Assembly: GCA_018398805.1 (NCBI GenBank)
Contig: JAGFBZ010000564.1
Span: 1-64,000, forward strand
Length of the DNA: 64,000 bases
Direction of reading: 5' to 3'
Origin: Hirundichthys speculiger
Lineage: Eukaryota > Chordata > Actinopteri > Beloniformes > Exocoetidae
The notes under the pieces were generated by a model, which saw nothing but the letters and a program-made list of their open reading frames with translations, searched no databases and was not told the origin of the DNA. Below, one piece after another: positions 12,561-25,085 of the stretch. Position numbers and translations under genes: made by a program. Each line of letters opens with the position of its first letter. Position 1 is the stretch's first letter.

Positions 12561-13351
12561 AGGGCCACATCAGCATCATGGTTGCTGTCGAAGGGCCAGA
12601 TTTGGCAGCATTAATGTAACAAAATGCAATGAAAATCAAAATTAATGAAACTACTCCTTATTGGATTGTTAAATAACAGTTTCTGTATTTATTATGTATT
12701 AAAGCTTCAAATATTTAACTCATTATTATATTAAACTCAGGGCTTGTGGTTGTAAACCTACTCTTGCACAGGTGATGTTAACAGAGTCTGTTGCTATGGT
12801 AACGGACTCTGTAAACATCACTCAGAGTATCCATTACCTTGGTTTCAGAAGCGGAAACGATTCTTTGTTTTTCTTGTAGGTTAAATTTAGCATACTTAGC
12901 TCCATGTTTGTTGTCAAAATGCAGACGTAGATCAAACTCTTCCACACGACTGACACCGCATCATAATACAAAAAACATACTGTTTTTTCACCTTGAGGTA
13001 CAAACTTGTATTTGTTTTCCCGTCGTTCATGAAACTGCCTTCCCTGTGCATCAATTTCTCTTTTCTTGGACATGTTGGGGTTAGTTTGTAGAGATTTCTG
13101 ATGTCCATCAGTTCTGAAAATCGTCTTGATGTCAGTATGGTAAGATACTGCTATCGGTGTGGGTGATGATGAAATGCATTGTGGGAGATGTAGTTTATTG
13201 TCAATATACGCTTTAAAGCAGTGTAAGCTTATTTTAAGTCTTAAAATATTGGTTTAAAATTTAAGCCAATAATGCACAAGCTCTCGAGGGCCACATAAAA
13301 TGATGTGGGGGGTCACATTTGGCCCGCGGGCCTTGTGTTTGACACATGTGC
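12561..13351. mobile_element. Non-autonomous hAT element, left end missing
   Basis: It shares long near-identical sequence with the complete copy at 51866-52478: 'gggccacatcagcatcatgg', 'tgtaacaaaatgcaat', and the right end 'tgtgtttgacacatgtg'. It carries extra internal sequence (about 12840-13010) absent from the other copy. The left terminus is replaced by the palindrome at 12501-12560. Confidence 0.8.
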
Positions 13352-15881
13352 TTTGGATGATACGGGGGGCAACACTAGAAACAGCGCTAAAGGCTCTGCA
13401 TGACTACTTCACGCTAAAGGTGAATGTCGTGGTGGAACATCACACTTTCAGAAAGCGAGTTCAGTTACCGGACAAATCCATCAAACAATACATTGCTGCA
13501 TTACGCCAGTTAGCTTTTACATGTGAGTTTCCTAATGCCGATGACATGATCCGAGACCAACTAGTGGAACATTGTGCAAACCCACACATAAGGGAAAGAT
13601 TGCTGCTAAAAACAAAATTGGAACTGAAAGATGCTATTAACCTTGCTAATCAAATTGAGTCTGCTGGAGAGCAAGTGAAGGCTATTGCTAGCCACCTTAG
13701 CTTACCTGTTCAGGCAGTCCAAGCTCAAAGTAGAGAGGCAGGCAGCCGCATAGAGGGAATGCACGACCAGTCCTGCCGACGAGCGCCACTCCCAAACTGA
13801 CTACTTCCCGTGCATGCTTTCGTTGTGGTTCAGATAAACATCTTGCAAATGCACCCGAATGCCCCATGATTAAAGCAGTGTGCAAAGATTGGAGGAAAAA
13901 GGGACATTTCACGTGTGTCTGTAGGTCCAAACAGATGTACAGAGTGCAGCAAGTGGAAGTTCCTGAATACACAATGCTCTTGCTGCAACAGTTTGACTTG
14001 CCAGCCAAGCTCCATTGTACCGTGGACATTTGCGCTGGAAATACGGAAAAGACTGTGAAAGTTACCGTTGACACTGGGGCTTCAGTGTCTGTACTACCAC
14101 ATTGCCTGGTCAAGGAAAACTTCAAAGGAATACCCCTCCGCCCTCATGCAGCCCGCTTAGTCACTTACTCCAAAACTCCAATCACAGTGCTGGGTTGCAT
14201 GCCTGCTACAGTGGTGAGGGATAATGAAAGCTGCAAAGCAAAATTCTATGTGACAGAGAGTGGAACCCCACTGATGGGCATGGACTTAATTACTGCTTTG
14301 AAACTGCGCATTGAGGAGGACACAGTGCTTCCTGCTTCACCTGCATGCAACTTACCTGCTTCCAACTCAGTCCTACAGCTCTCCATGGACAGTCCTGCTG
14401 AGTCTCCAACTGTGGGCTGTGTTGAAGGGTTCATGCACAAAGTCAAGATCCGCAAGTCCGTCTCACCTGTTCGTCAGAAGCTGCGCCGTCTTCCTTTCTC
14501 CGTGCAAGCTGCTGTGTCTGATGAACTGAACCGATTGCTTTCTGCAGGGGTGATCGAGTGAGTCTTTGCATCACCCTGGGTGTCAAACATTGTGGTGCGA
14601 CAAAAGAAGACTGGTGGCATCAGAATGTGCACCGATCTATGAGAGCCTAACAAGGCCATTGTGGTAGACAGCTATCCCCTACCACACATGGACGAGCTGC
14701 TCACAAAACTGGCTGATTCAACTCTCTTTTCTACAATAGATCTAGAAAGTGTGTACCACCAACTGCCCCTGCACCCTGATAGCAGGGACCTCACTGCCAG
14801 AGACCCATGAGGGCCTATTCCGATACAGTCGGTGCCTTATGGATTAGCTTCTGCTCCGGCAGCGTTTCAGAAGATGATGGCAACTGTGCTGGCAGGGGTG
14901 GCCAATGTTCAGTGCTACCTGGACAACATAATCTGTCGTGGGCGTACACCTGCTGAGCATGATGCTGCACTGGATACCGTGCTGCAGCGTCTGAGGAAGG
15001 TAGGCCTGCACCTGAACAAAAAGAAGTGACAGTTCAGACAGCCTAGCCTGGGCTTCTTGGGACACTTAGTGACTGACTAGTGCTTCAGTGAAATGAAACA
15101 ATTGTTGGTGCACAGCTCCGCACTAGCTCTGTACGACCCTACTCTACCCTGCATCATCTCTACGGATGCTTGGTGCATAGGCACCAAATTCACACAGATT
15201 CACCCAGATGACAGTGAGCGCACTGTTGCTTTTGCATCAAGGACACTTACACAGACTGAAAGGAAGTATGCGACTGTGGAAAAAGAAGCCTTAGCATGGG
15301 TTTGGGCAGTTGAAAAATGGCAAACGTACCTGTGGGGCCATAGGTTCATTCTACGCACCGACCACCAGGCCCTCACTACACTCCTCTACACCAAAGGCGC
15401 TGATAGGGCTGGAATGCGCATAGCCAGGTGGTCAGCACGACTGCTATGGTTCAATTACGATGTGGTCTACCGTCCTGGCAAACAGAACCACACTGCAGGC
15501 TGTCTGTTTCGCTTACCCTTGCCTACATCTGATGCCGAGGAACCTGAGAAAGAGCCTGGGGTGGTTGCCCTACTCTCCACAGCCCAAGCAGCCATTACAC
15601 CTGTTGAGTTCGAGTCTGCTTCCTTGTCAGAGCTCTCAGCCTTAAGCATGCAGATTCAAAAAGGCTGGCCTGCTTCACAAAAATCACTGAGCCCTGACCT
15701 TCAGCCCTACTTCAAAATGCGCTATGAACTGAGTGTACATGGGAATCTAGTGCTCCGTGGATCTTCCTTTGTGGTGTCTTGTTCCCTACGGAAAACAGTA
15801 GTTGTGCTGGCACATGAGAACCACCAGGGCATAGTGCGTACAAAACAACAGCTGCATGAGCTGTATTGGTTCCCTGGTATA
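13352..15881 (+). mobile_element. Decayed Gypsy-type LTR retrotransposon gag-pol
   Basis: Reading rightward: a gag-like helical region (13352-13795); a zinc-knuckle remnant (CFRCGSDKHL at about 13817); an aspartic protease motif VDTGASVSVLPH near 14070; reverse-transcriptase pieces (YGLASAPAAFQ at 14835, with YLDN in place of the catalytic YxDD at about 14920); and an RNase H domain (STDAW, RTDHQAL) at 15150-15500, followed by the start of the integrase linker. Several frameshifts, stops and a shortened reverse transcriptase show it is inactive. The copy is cut at the left by the hAT element and at the right by an LTR of another Gypsy at 15882. Confidence 0.85.
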
Positions 15882-16309
15882 TGTTGCCCCCTTAAAATGA
15901 CCACGTGGCAACAGCTTCTCCTTTTTTCATCTTTATTTGAGCTCCAAAAGTTTGATACATTTCAACACACAAAAACGGTCCCCTGTGAATGACAAATATG
16001 GATTAAGTATTTAGGATTAAGTCGTGAACAGCTAAAAACGAAAAAAAAAACACTTACACGTCCCACAGTAGATCTAGGCCTCAAGCTGGTACCTGCATTA
16101 CAACCCATCTCACCTGAGAATGGCTGTGGGCCTGCTTATAAGCATCTCTACCGGGTCACGTGACGTCGACTTCCGTTTTAATAAAACCAAATATAACCTT
16201 AAGACAGTGATCAGATCAATGGATCTAACTATTTCTCTGCCATATCCTAACAAATTCCAGGTGGAATAAAGAAAATATTTAAAGTGCACAAAAAAATAGG
16301 TTGGCTACA
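15882..16309 (-). repeat. LTR of an antisense Gypsy element
   Basis: On the minus strand it starts TGTAGCC and ends GGGGCAACA, the TG...CA form of an LTR. A purine-rich tract (agtgggggaggg) lies immediately upstream at 16310-16321, as expected for the polypurine tract before a 3' LTR. An AATAAA-like signal lies near 15937. It abuts the plus-strand Gypsy pol, so it inserted into it. Confidence 0.75.
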
Positions 16310-17712
16310 CCCTCCCCCACTAAAAAAAAAAAAAAGTTAAACCAACATTTTAAAAATTTACCAGGGCTCTAACACATCCGTAACTATAACAAAATCAGTA
16401 GTCACACCATTAATCCCATGTCAACCAGCGTCTTAGCATGGGAATCATGTCCATTGCTTTCATGTCCATTGTCTCTGATATGGGAAAAATACAAGACTGG
16501 CCGTCCATTTGTGTCGTTGGGTGGCAGGTCCGAAGCATTGGTGGGGCCCCCAATCTTCAGAACTGACTCAAGGAAAGTACCTTTCCCCAAAATTGTATGG
16601 CAACAGTACCATGTTCAGTGAGACTCGTAGAACCATATACTACATAAAAATATGATAATTAAAGTACATAAAATACTATTTCACTATACTGCATACAATA
16701 AGTACTGTAAAGTGCAGGGTGCTTTACTGCATAAAGCAAAAATGTAAAGTGCTTTAGCTGTTCCTACAATCAAAAACACGTGACCACTGTACTGCAACTA
16801 ATCATAAAAAGGATATAGGTTGGTTGATGCGATGTTGTCTCGAGCCCTCACTGGCCGAGACACAACAGGACAACTCTGCAGTTCTCGAATCGTGGGCTGG
16901 CCAAGGTGGTCATAAGTGAAGAGGCGCCTGGGATGTCTCGCTCTAACTGGTCTGCCAGGGCATGGCTTAGAAGCTTCCTTGGAAGAATCGGAGGATGATG
17001 GTTCAGACTCTGATGAATCCACCCCTGGTACTGGCTCCTGATCCGCCTCCGACACGATCACCTCGACTCTCTCTGCAGGTGCAGCTCTCTGCTCAGTCTA
17101 TATGGGTGTAGGGGCTCTGGGCTGAAACTTTTGGGCAGAGGGATTGAGTGGCTGAGAAGCAGATTGGTGTGGAATGAAGAGATGGTATTCTTCATCACTA
17201 GAGCTCTCCATAGCTGCAGGCTGGATGCTGTACTTGGCCCTTCTCCCTCTTTCTGATGATCCTCTGGCACCCATGATCCTTCTTGGGGGACCAGTGACGG
17301 CAGGGGCAGGCTCAACCAGGTAAGGGGAAGACAGGAGTAGATTTCTATGCAGCACCCATTGTCTTCCTGCAACATTCAGAGACTCAACAAGGTAAACAGG
17401 ACTTTCAGGACCTTTACTTCCTCTCACCACATGAATGACGTCTTCCCAGTGACTGCGAAGCTTCCCTGGACCTCCTCGCTGTGTAAGATTCCTCACCAGC
17501 ACATGGTCACCTGGCTTCAGGGTGGAGCTCCACACATGCTGGTTGTGGTTGTTTTGCCCTCTTTTTGCAGACTTCCGCATGTTTTTTAGGGCAATGGCAT
17601 ATGCTTCTTGCATCGCCTCCCTCCACTTCTCAGCGTAGCCAGCAGGAGTCATTGGGACATCTTGAGATCCAAAATGGCTTCTTTGGCACCTCCGGATGAA
17701 AGCTTGGACCAC
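16310..17712 (-). mobile_element. Antisense Gypsy element, integrase C-terminal part of pol
   Basis: The minus-strand frame contains a YAEKWREAMQEAYAIALKNM helix, then KPGDHVLVRNLTQRGGPGKL and RSHWEDVIHVV, the integrase C-terminal domain of Gypsy pol. A Ser/Pro-rich tail follows. An in-frame TAG at 17098-17100 interrupts the tail, which stays open to about 16798. Everything upstream of the integrase C-terminus is missing, so this is a 3' end plus one LTR. Confidence 0.8.
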
Positions 17713-17970
17713 ACAAACAAGCAGATTACTAACCTCAAAGAAGATATCTGGAAACTATCTGAGGAAAAGCGGTCCAAAAATGACTTGCTTAGTTCTCTGA
17801 TGGATACGGCCCACCAGCAATTTATGTACTTAGCATCACTCAATGCTGCTACCTCGGCCCGGCCTTTTTCAGTTTGTCTCAAAGACAGTTGCAATAACCA
17901 GCTCTCAGTCAGATAATAAGCTGATAATGAGTTAATAATGTGATGCTCTGCTTTTCTCTCTGTGTACCAG
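17713..17970. other. Unassigned coiled-coil-like open stretch
   Basis: A plus-strand frame (17660-17915) encodes a heptad-like stretch (NKQITNLKEDIWKLSEEKR) resembling LINE ORF1 coiled coils, but no defining domain is present. Confidence 0.25.
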
Positions 17971-18153
17971 ACATGATGGACATCCTCCAACCCTCTGTCC
18001 AAGGCCAACACCACCTTCTCTTTGGATATGCTCAGAAAGCTGAGTGAGGACAGCAACGCTGCAAATGTCTTCTTCTCTCCTCTCAGCATCTCCTCTGCCC
18101 TGGCTATGGTGATGCTGGGAGCCAGAGGCAACACAGCCATTCAAATATCAGAG
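17971..18153 (+). pseudogene. Orphan serpin (clade B-like) first coding exon
   Basis: With intact-looking acceptor (gtaccag) and donor (gag|gtacag), the exon encodes LSKANTTFSLDMLRKLSEDS, then NVFFSPLSISSALAMVMLGA and RGNTA, the start of an ov-serpin such as serpinb1. One extra base after ATGG near 17980 shifts the start codon out of frame with the rest. No further serpin exons (in particular no reactive loop) are seen downstream before the L1 at 18491. It is probably a relic or a stray duplicated exon. A single-base assembly error could explain the frameshift but not the missing exons. Confidence 0.75.
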
Positions 18154-18490
18154 GTACAGTTCGCACACACAACAGAGTTTCTACTGCTACACCATCATGG
18201 AGTTGTGTTCGTCTGATCAGCTGCTGCTCTCCACAGTGCTGCTGTCTTTATATTTCCATGGGAGCTGTACACCAACAGGGTACAAAGATCTTAGGTTCAT
18301 TTTTGACCCAGCAGTTAAAATCAGAATCAGTTTCACACTTGAGTCAGAGCTGCTGACTGATCTCAGAACTAACTTTCTCATGCAGGTGGAGCGTCACTTT
18401 TCCCAGCTTCATACAGAGTTTGAGCTTGAACAATTTAAGATTGTTTGAAGATTCCAAAACGTGATATTGAGCATTTAATAAATCTATGTT
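18154..18490 (+). other. No gene assigned; possible further exon relics
   Basis: The frame at 18197-18448 has a ctccacag acceptor-like site, but its product matches nothing I recognise. Confidence 0.25.
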
Positions 18491-18794
18491 CTTTTTTTTT
18501 TTAAACCTTTTATTTAGTAATTCAATTTAGGTAGAGTGACAACAACATGACAAGGAAAATACACACAGAAAAACAATCAAAACAAAATTAAAAGAAGTGG
18601 GGATTTCTTAGATAAGCAATTGCGTGGAATGTCTGTACTTTTCAGTCATGAGTGGATAGCGTCCTCAGTTGCCTTAGAAAAGGCAGACCATTTTTCCCAT
18701 CTCCTGGAAAAGGTTCCTCCTTCGAGCCTGAGGGAGAAGGTTAATTGTTCCATAGCAAACATTTCTCTCACTTGGTTCATCCATTGATCAAGAT

Positions 18795-20109
18795 TAGTGA
18801 TCGACCGATATGGTTTTTTCAGGGCCGATACCGATACCGATCATTAGTAGTCAGGAAGGCCGATAGCCAATATTTTGAGCCGATATTCATCAATTTTTTA
18901 TTAAATGTTATATTTTAACACTAGAACCACCGAAGCAGTCTCACAGATGGTTAGGGATGTTTTTATGTGAATAACTTTCTCCAAACTAAAATTTACAGGT
19001 CTGCCATTACATTACTTTTCCCAAATATGTATGTTTTATATTTTCTGAAGTCTTTAACATATTAAAATAAAATACATAGGAGTTCTAGTCACTTGTTCCT
19101 CAGACCGCCACAGCCGTCCTGCAGACTACCATCATGTACAATACTACAGTTATTCGCGATTACTTCAGTCCCCCCACCCCCCGCCTCACACACGCACACA
19201 TAGGCAGAGACATGCAAACAAAATATGAATAAGTGTAACTGAAAAAATTCCACTTCAAGAACTGATTGTTGTGCGAAAACAATTACATCATATCTGGCGG
19301 TCTGAGACGGCTGCAGCGCTTCGAGGGGGTGCTATAAAGTCCGCGGTCCGCCTCTAAAATAAACTATCAAAGACAACTTCACCCAACATTTTTGGGATCT
19401 CTCAATCAACACAAAGAGATAAAGTTAAATAACTCGGTAGTTCAGCAGTTATTATTGTCCGACTGTTTTCTGTCAGACGGACGGTGCTTTGCTGCTCTGC
19501 AGTTACTCCCGTGGTAACACACTATTCTCTATTCTCGTCACGCTTTCATGCAATAAAACTAGACTGAATTTAGTTTGAGTTTTTTTCTCACACACATACG
19601 CTTCGACTATAACTGACTGTTCTCATATCGATTTTTTTCAGCAGCTTTGTCTCAAATCATTCAGACGCGTCGGGAGCTACTACGAGCCAGCAGAGCTGCC
19701 GCTGATTACATTTTTACGGTATTCTGCTCATAGTAACGTTACTAGTAGTTGTGACATGCAGAGGACTGGGATGTTTATTACAATTTCAGGAGTTTCCAAC
19801 GTACCTTTGACACATTCGTCCACACTGGAGCTTCTCCACACGAGAAAATGTATCTCTCCACCGTGTTTGAGGACCTTGCAAAAAGTTTCAGCTTCTGATT
19901 GGCTTTGTGTCTATGTGCTTGGATTGCGTAATCAAGATGGTGCTGTGAGCGGGGCAGTGCTGGAGACAGAGAAGCGCAGCTGCATCCGAGCCAAAATAAT
20001 TTAGTTTTAAATCGGCCCGTCGGATTAAAAAAAGGCCGATGCCGATATACGTAAAAATGCCAAATATCGGCGCCGATAATCGGTCCGGCCGATAATTGGT
20101 CGATCCCTA
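18795..20109. mobile_element. hAT element with perfect 8-bp TSD
   Basis: Ends are TAGTGATCGACCGAT and (reverse complement) TAGGGATCGACCAAT. The target duplication ATCAAGAT is present at 18787-18794 and 20110-20117. Subterminal 'ccgatac'/'gccgata' words recur at both ends. No transposase seen, so it is non-autonomous. It splits the 3' region of the L1. Confidence 0.95.
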
Positions 20110-21483
20110 ATCAAGATTTGGGGGTCAGTTTTATACCAGCATTTTGTAATTGTTTTTTTTTTTTACAGGCAATCAATAGTATTTTACAGAGATAGCTGTC
20201 TTTTTTAGTCACAACTTCATCATTTAGAAAACAAAAGTAAAGGGTCATTACATCATTTGGTATTGTGTATCCCAGAATCGTACCAATAGTCGCACAAATC
20301 TTAATCCAAAAAGGTTGAATTTTAGGGCATAACCAGAATATATGGGTGTGATCAGCATCCATGTTACCGCACTGCCTCCAACAATACACTGGTACCTGAG
20401 AGAATTTGCTTTTTATGCAAGGAGTAATAAAAAACGAATCAAATTTTTCCTGCCAAATATTCTCCACTTTTTTGAACTTGTAGATGAATGCTGTGCATTC
20501 CACATGGAGCGCCAAACATCCTCTGATATTTCTATATTTAATTCTTTCTCCCATTTCACTTTGATGTAGTCGGTGTTATTCTTGCACTGGATCTGTAGGC
20601 CCTGGTAGATTTTAGAAATTATTTTCCTATTTTCCTTTTTATAGGCCTCAATCAGTACATGTGTCACTGAATTACCCTGTCTTGATAGAGCTGGTTTGAT
20701 TCTTTTATCATAGTAATCTCTCATTTGCAGGTATCAAAAGAAGTCTTTGTTTTCTAGTCCAAATTCCTTCTTTAACTCTCCAAAACTTTTAAAGAGTCCT
20801 TTGTGAGTTAGCGTGCATGCTGCTGTAATACCCCTGTCCCACCATCGTTTGAATTCACTATCTGTGATTCCCGGTTCAAATCTGGGATCAAGAGAGGGCC
20901 AGGTTAGTTGTTTAATGTCTCCCTCCATGTTGTGTTCTCTTACCATCTTGCTCCAGATAGCTATTGATTGTTTGACAATTTCGTTTTTGCTCTGTTGAGC
21001 TGACTTATTTCTTATTTCTTATATTCTTCTAATAATGTTTGTATGTGAAAAGTTTCCATCTTGCCTGATACTGAGGGCAACATGCACAAACCAAGAATTT
21101 TACTTGAGCTGCATAGAAATAATGTTTCAGATTAGGTAAGGACAACCCCCCCCTGTTCTTTTTGTAACTGAAGTGTCTTATATCTAATCCTTGGTCTCTT
21201 TCCAGCCCAAATAAATCTAGATATGAGTTTATCCCAGTATCTGAATTGTGTTTCTGGAATAGAATATGGGATAGATTGGAAAAGGTGCAGTAATCTTGGC
21301 AGCACATTCATTTTTATAATTTCAATTCGTGTCTCAAAATCCGTGTGAAAGGCTGACCATCGTTCGAAATCTGTCTTTATGTTATTAGTAGTGGCATTAT
21401 AATTTAATTCGTACGTTTTCAGGAGATCTTTTGCTAAAACCACTCCCAAATACTTGATAGCCTTCAAATTCCATTTGATTTTT

Positions 21484-21860
21484 TATCTCTTTCACACGCT
21501 ACAGGAACAGCTTCGTCCCTGCTGCTGTCTCTCTTTTAAACAAATCTTAACGTATTTTATTTATTGATGTGGTCTATCCTGCTTTTAATTTATTTTAATT
21601 TATTTATCTATATTTATGAGAAACCCTGACCTTGGTTTTTACTTCTATTTATTGTTCTTGGCCTTGTGGGCAAATCTACTTTTATCCTGTTCAGTGAGCA
21701 TTGTGAGTACCTGCCATGTCTGTCTTGTGCTGTTGTAAGACCTGTTCAATGTTTTTTGTCCTGTGTTTAATTGGTAAAGCTTGTGTGTGAGATGCCTTCT
21801 CCAACTGCAAAACAAATCTACCTAAGGGTATTAATAAAGTCAACTGAACTGAACTGAACT
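21484..21860 (+). mobile_element. LINE 3'-end fragment inside the L1
   Basis: The L1 frame is interrupted between the residues preceding IKYLGV and the NYFPNWEIRE segment. The insert ends in 'attaataaagtcaac' plus repeated 'tgaac', a LINE-style 3' tail. Confidence 0.7.
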
Positions 21861-22051
21861 TCTCTAATTTCCCAGTTTGGAAAATAATTCAGAGTAAGAA
21901 TTTGAGTCTTTGCTATTTTTTCTTTATAGCCTGAGTATTTACCATATTTTTCTAATAAAGACATCAACATGGGAAAGGTTTTGTGTGGGTTTTGGAGGGC
22001 CAAAATGACATCATCAGCAAAGAGCCCAATGAGATGTTCCTGCTCTCCTAT

Positions 22052-22146
22052 ACGAATTCATGCTCAGGGTCTCTGTAAAGCGCCTAGAGACAATTGTCAT
22101 TGTAACAGACGCTATATAAATAAAATTGAATTGAATTGAATTGAAT
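22052..22146 (+). mobile_element. Short LINE/SINE 3' tail inside the L1
   Basis: It holds 'gcgcctagagacaattgtc' and 'gctatataaataaaattg' followed by a 'aattg' repeat. The same tail occurs reversed at 30147. It separates the reverse-transcriptase LKG segment from ADDVILALQNP. Confidence 0.8.
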
Positions 22147-24451
22147 TCCTTTTAGGTCATTACTTTGTCTAAGCAATTGTGCCAGCGGCTCAATGAAAAT
22201 TGCAAAAAGAGTAGGGCTAAGGCAGCAACCCTGGCGAGTTCCACGTTGTAGGACAAATCTATCAGTAAGGTTTCCATTAATCTTTATCCTCGCCGTAGGC
22301 TCCTGGTAGAGGCCTTGTATGCACTGTATACATTTTTCTTGGAATTCCAGTCTCCCCAAAACTTGATACAAGAATTTCCAATTAACACAGTCAAAAGTCT
22401 TTTCTGCATCAAGGCTCGCCAGTACAGCTCGCAGGCCCTGTTTTTCCATCTGCTCTACTATGTGAAGTACTCGTCTAATATTATCTTGGCCTTGTCTGCC
22501 TGTTATAAAGCCTGACTGATCCACATCTATCAAGTCAGGCATATAATGCTCGAGTCTCTTAGAGATTATTGAGGTAAAGATCTTATAGTCAACATTTAAA
22601 ATCGAAATTGGTCTATACGATTTGCAAAGTTCCTTATTTTTCCCTTCCTTTGGTATAACTGAGATTAAAGCCTCTTTCCAAGAGGGAGGCAGTTTGCCCT
22701 CTGACAGTCAGATTGAAAGAATCCAAGAGTAGTGGGGTTAATTCCTCTCTGAATGTTTTATACCACTCACTGGGGAATCCGTCACTACCTGGCGTTTTAT
22801 TTGATTTGAGCCTGCTAATTGCAGCATCTAGTTCTTTTTTAGTTATACGTGAAATTCGTTTTTTATTTTGCTCTTCCCCAATGGATGGTAGATTCAAAGA
22901 ATCAAGGAATTCCTTCATCTCATATTCTTCTTTTGCTGTGTGTTGGGTATATAGGTTTTCATAGTAATGTTTAAAAACTCTTTCAATTTCCTCAGGTTCA
23001 AACAGGAGCTGTTTTGTTTGGGGTCTCTAATTTTATGCATTGTGTGAGAAGTTTGCTGGGCCTTTAGTCTTTTGGCCAAAAATTTAGTTGATTTGAGGCC
23101 TGATTCATAGAAGGTCTGTTTAGTGAATTTTAGTTTTTTCTCAACTTCTAATCTTAAAATGTCATCTATTTCCCTTCTGACACTGGCTATTTGTTGTAAG
23201 ATTGTATTATCCTTGTTACATTTATGTTGGTGTTCCAGTGTTAATAATTGCTTTACCAACTTCTTGTATCTTTTCTCTCTGATCTTTTTCTGATAGGCTG
23301 CCCTTGCTATTAATTTCCCTCTCATAACCGCTTTAACTGTATCCCACAGTATGGTAGAGTCCACGGGGCTCTCTATGTTCTCGTCTATACAGCCTCTGAT
23401 CTCCTTTTTAACCTCCTCCTGTGTTTTAAGGTTATTTAGTATACCCACATTTAGTCTCCAAAGTGAGTTTCTTTCCCTTCTATTCAGACAAATAACAAGG
23501 TAATTGATACTGTGATCAGACAAGTCAGTTATTCCTATTCTACATTCCTCTATTCTGTATCTATCTGTTATGTTCATGAAGAAATAGTCTATCCTGGAGT
23601 ACTCTGAGTGCGGAGCTGAAAAATGTGTGTCGTCCCTCTAAAGTGGATGGAGGTCTCTCCAAACACCAAACATCCCTAGTTCGGTTAGAGAGGTGTTGAC
23701 AATTTTTTGAAAGGCGGGTCTTACCTCTCTTGCTATTAGTTGTGTCAAGTTAAGCATTTAAAATCATATTGAAATCACCTGCACATACTAGAATTCCTTC
23801 ATTTTCCACAGCTATGATCTCAAACAGTGACTTCAAAAATGCTTGATCGGAGTTAGGAGGAACATAGACATTGACCAAAGTAACTACCGGTAAGTTATTA
23901 TCCAGTTTCCCTTTTACTATTACATATCTCCCTTCTTTGTCATTTATTTCTTTATTAACTTCAAAGTTTATAGAATTGGAGATTAATATCGCAACTCCTC
24001 TCTTTCGAGCTTTCTTAAAGGAGCTAAAAAAGCCATTTCTAAACCCAAATTTTTTCAATTTGTCATGCTCTTGTTGAGAGAGATGTGTTTCCTGTAGATA
24101 TACCACCTGTGTTTTCTCTTTTCTCATTTTTGTCATTACTTTTGCTCTTTTAACTGGATTATTCAAGCCATTTACATTTAAGGACGGAATTTTTAAATTG
24201 TTCCAGTGCATCACTTCTTAGAGTACAGACAAAAGAGACATTTATAGATTCCCCACGAACAGTGCCAGAACTGTGGCATAAAAAAAAGAAAAAACAATTA
24301 GTAGAACTTCCATAAATCAATGTTCATGTAAATACTGAGCACCATTACAGTAGAAGGAAACAAAAAGGCGCTTGGAACGTTATTGGGTTGTGATAGAGAA
24401 AACACACTTCTGCAGCTGTGTTTTATAGAAGTCAGCCCTCATCCCAACAGC

Positions 24452-24930
24452 TGAACATACACTATATTGCCAAAAGTATTTGCTCACCCATCCAAATTAT
24501 TGGAATCAGGTGTTCCAATCACTTCCATGTCCACAGGTGTATAAGATAAAGCACCTAGACATGCAGACTGTTTCTAGAAACATCTGTGAAAGAATGGGTC
24601 TCTTTCAGGAGCTCAGTGAATTCCAGCGTGGAACTGTGATAGGACGCCACCTGTACAACAAATCCAGTTGTGAATTGTCCTCGCTCCTAAATATTCCACA
24701 GTCAACTGTCAGCTGTATTATCAGGAAATGGAAGTGTTTGGGAACGACAGCAACTCAGCCATGAAGTGGTAGGACACGTAAACTGACGGAGCGGGGTCAG
24801 ACGATGCTGGAGCTTATAGTACAAAGACGTCACCAACTTATCAACCTTTTGATCATTCATATCAACCTTTTGGGATGATATATGAACAGTGTACGACGAA
24901 GATACCAACACTTCCACTTTTCAATCAAAT
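24452..24930 (+). mobile_element. Tc1/mariner-like transposon fragment
   Basis: It begins with 'actatattgccaaaagtatt', a familiar teleost Tc1-type terminus. It encodes the N-terminal helix-turn-helix of the transposase (LSEFQRGTVIGRHLYNKSS, then LNIPQSTVSCIIRKW). The catalytic part is deleted and no second terminus is seen. Confidence 0.8.
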
Positions 24931-25085
24931 ATTCTTTCTACTATGTCACTGTTTGAATCCAAATTAGATATTTTTAAACAAATGTCCTGCAAATACCTTT
25001 TTTATTCATAAATCTAAATCACTAAACCTGTCTTCACTGATTTGTGAAGGGACATGGAATGTAATTTTTTTTTTTATCAAAACAT

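Larger units (their letters stand above)
18491..24214 (-). mobile_element. L1-like LINE, ORF2 decayed, 5' truncated
   Basis: On the minus strand the order is endonuclease (24214-23750: LNVNGLNNPVKRAK, YLQETHLS, AGDFNMI), linker, reverse transcriptase (22918-21990: KTPGSDGFPSEWYK, SLDAEKTFD, RGTRQGCCLSP, then ADDVILALQNP), thumb/C-terminal parts (21467-20100: IKYLGVVL, FIWAGKRPRI, HIFWLCP) and a 3' end with AATAAA and poly-A at 18492-18510. Frameshifts and stops are common. Three later insertions interrupt it: an hAT at 18795-20109 and LINE tails at 21484-21860 and 22052-22146. ORF1 is not seen. Confidence 0.9.
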
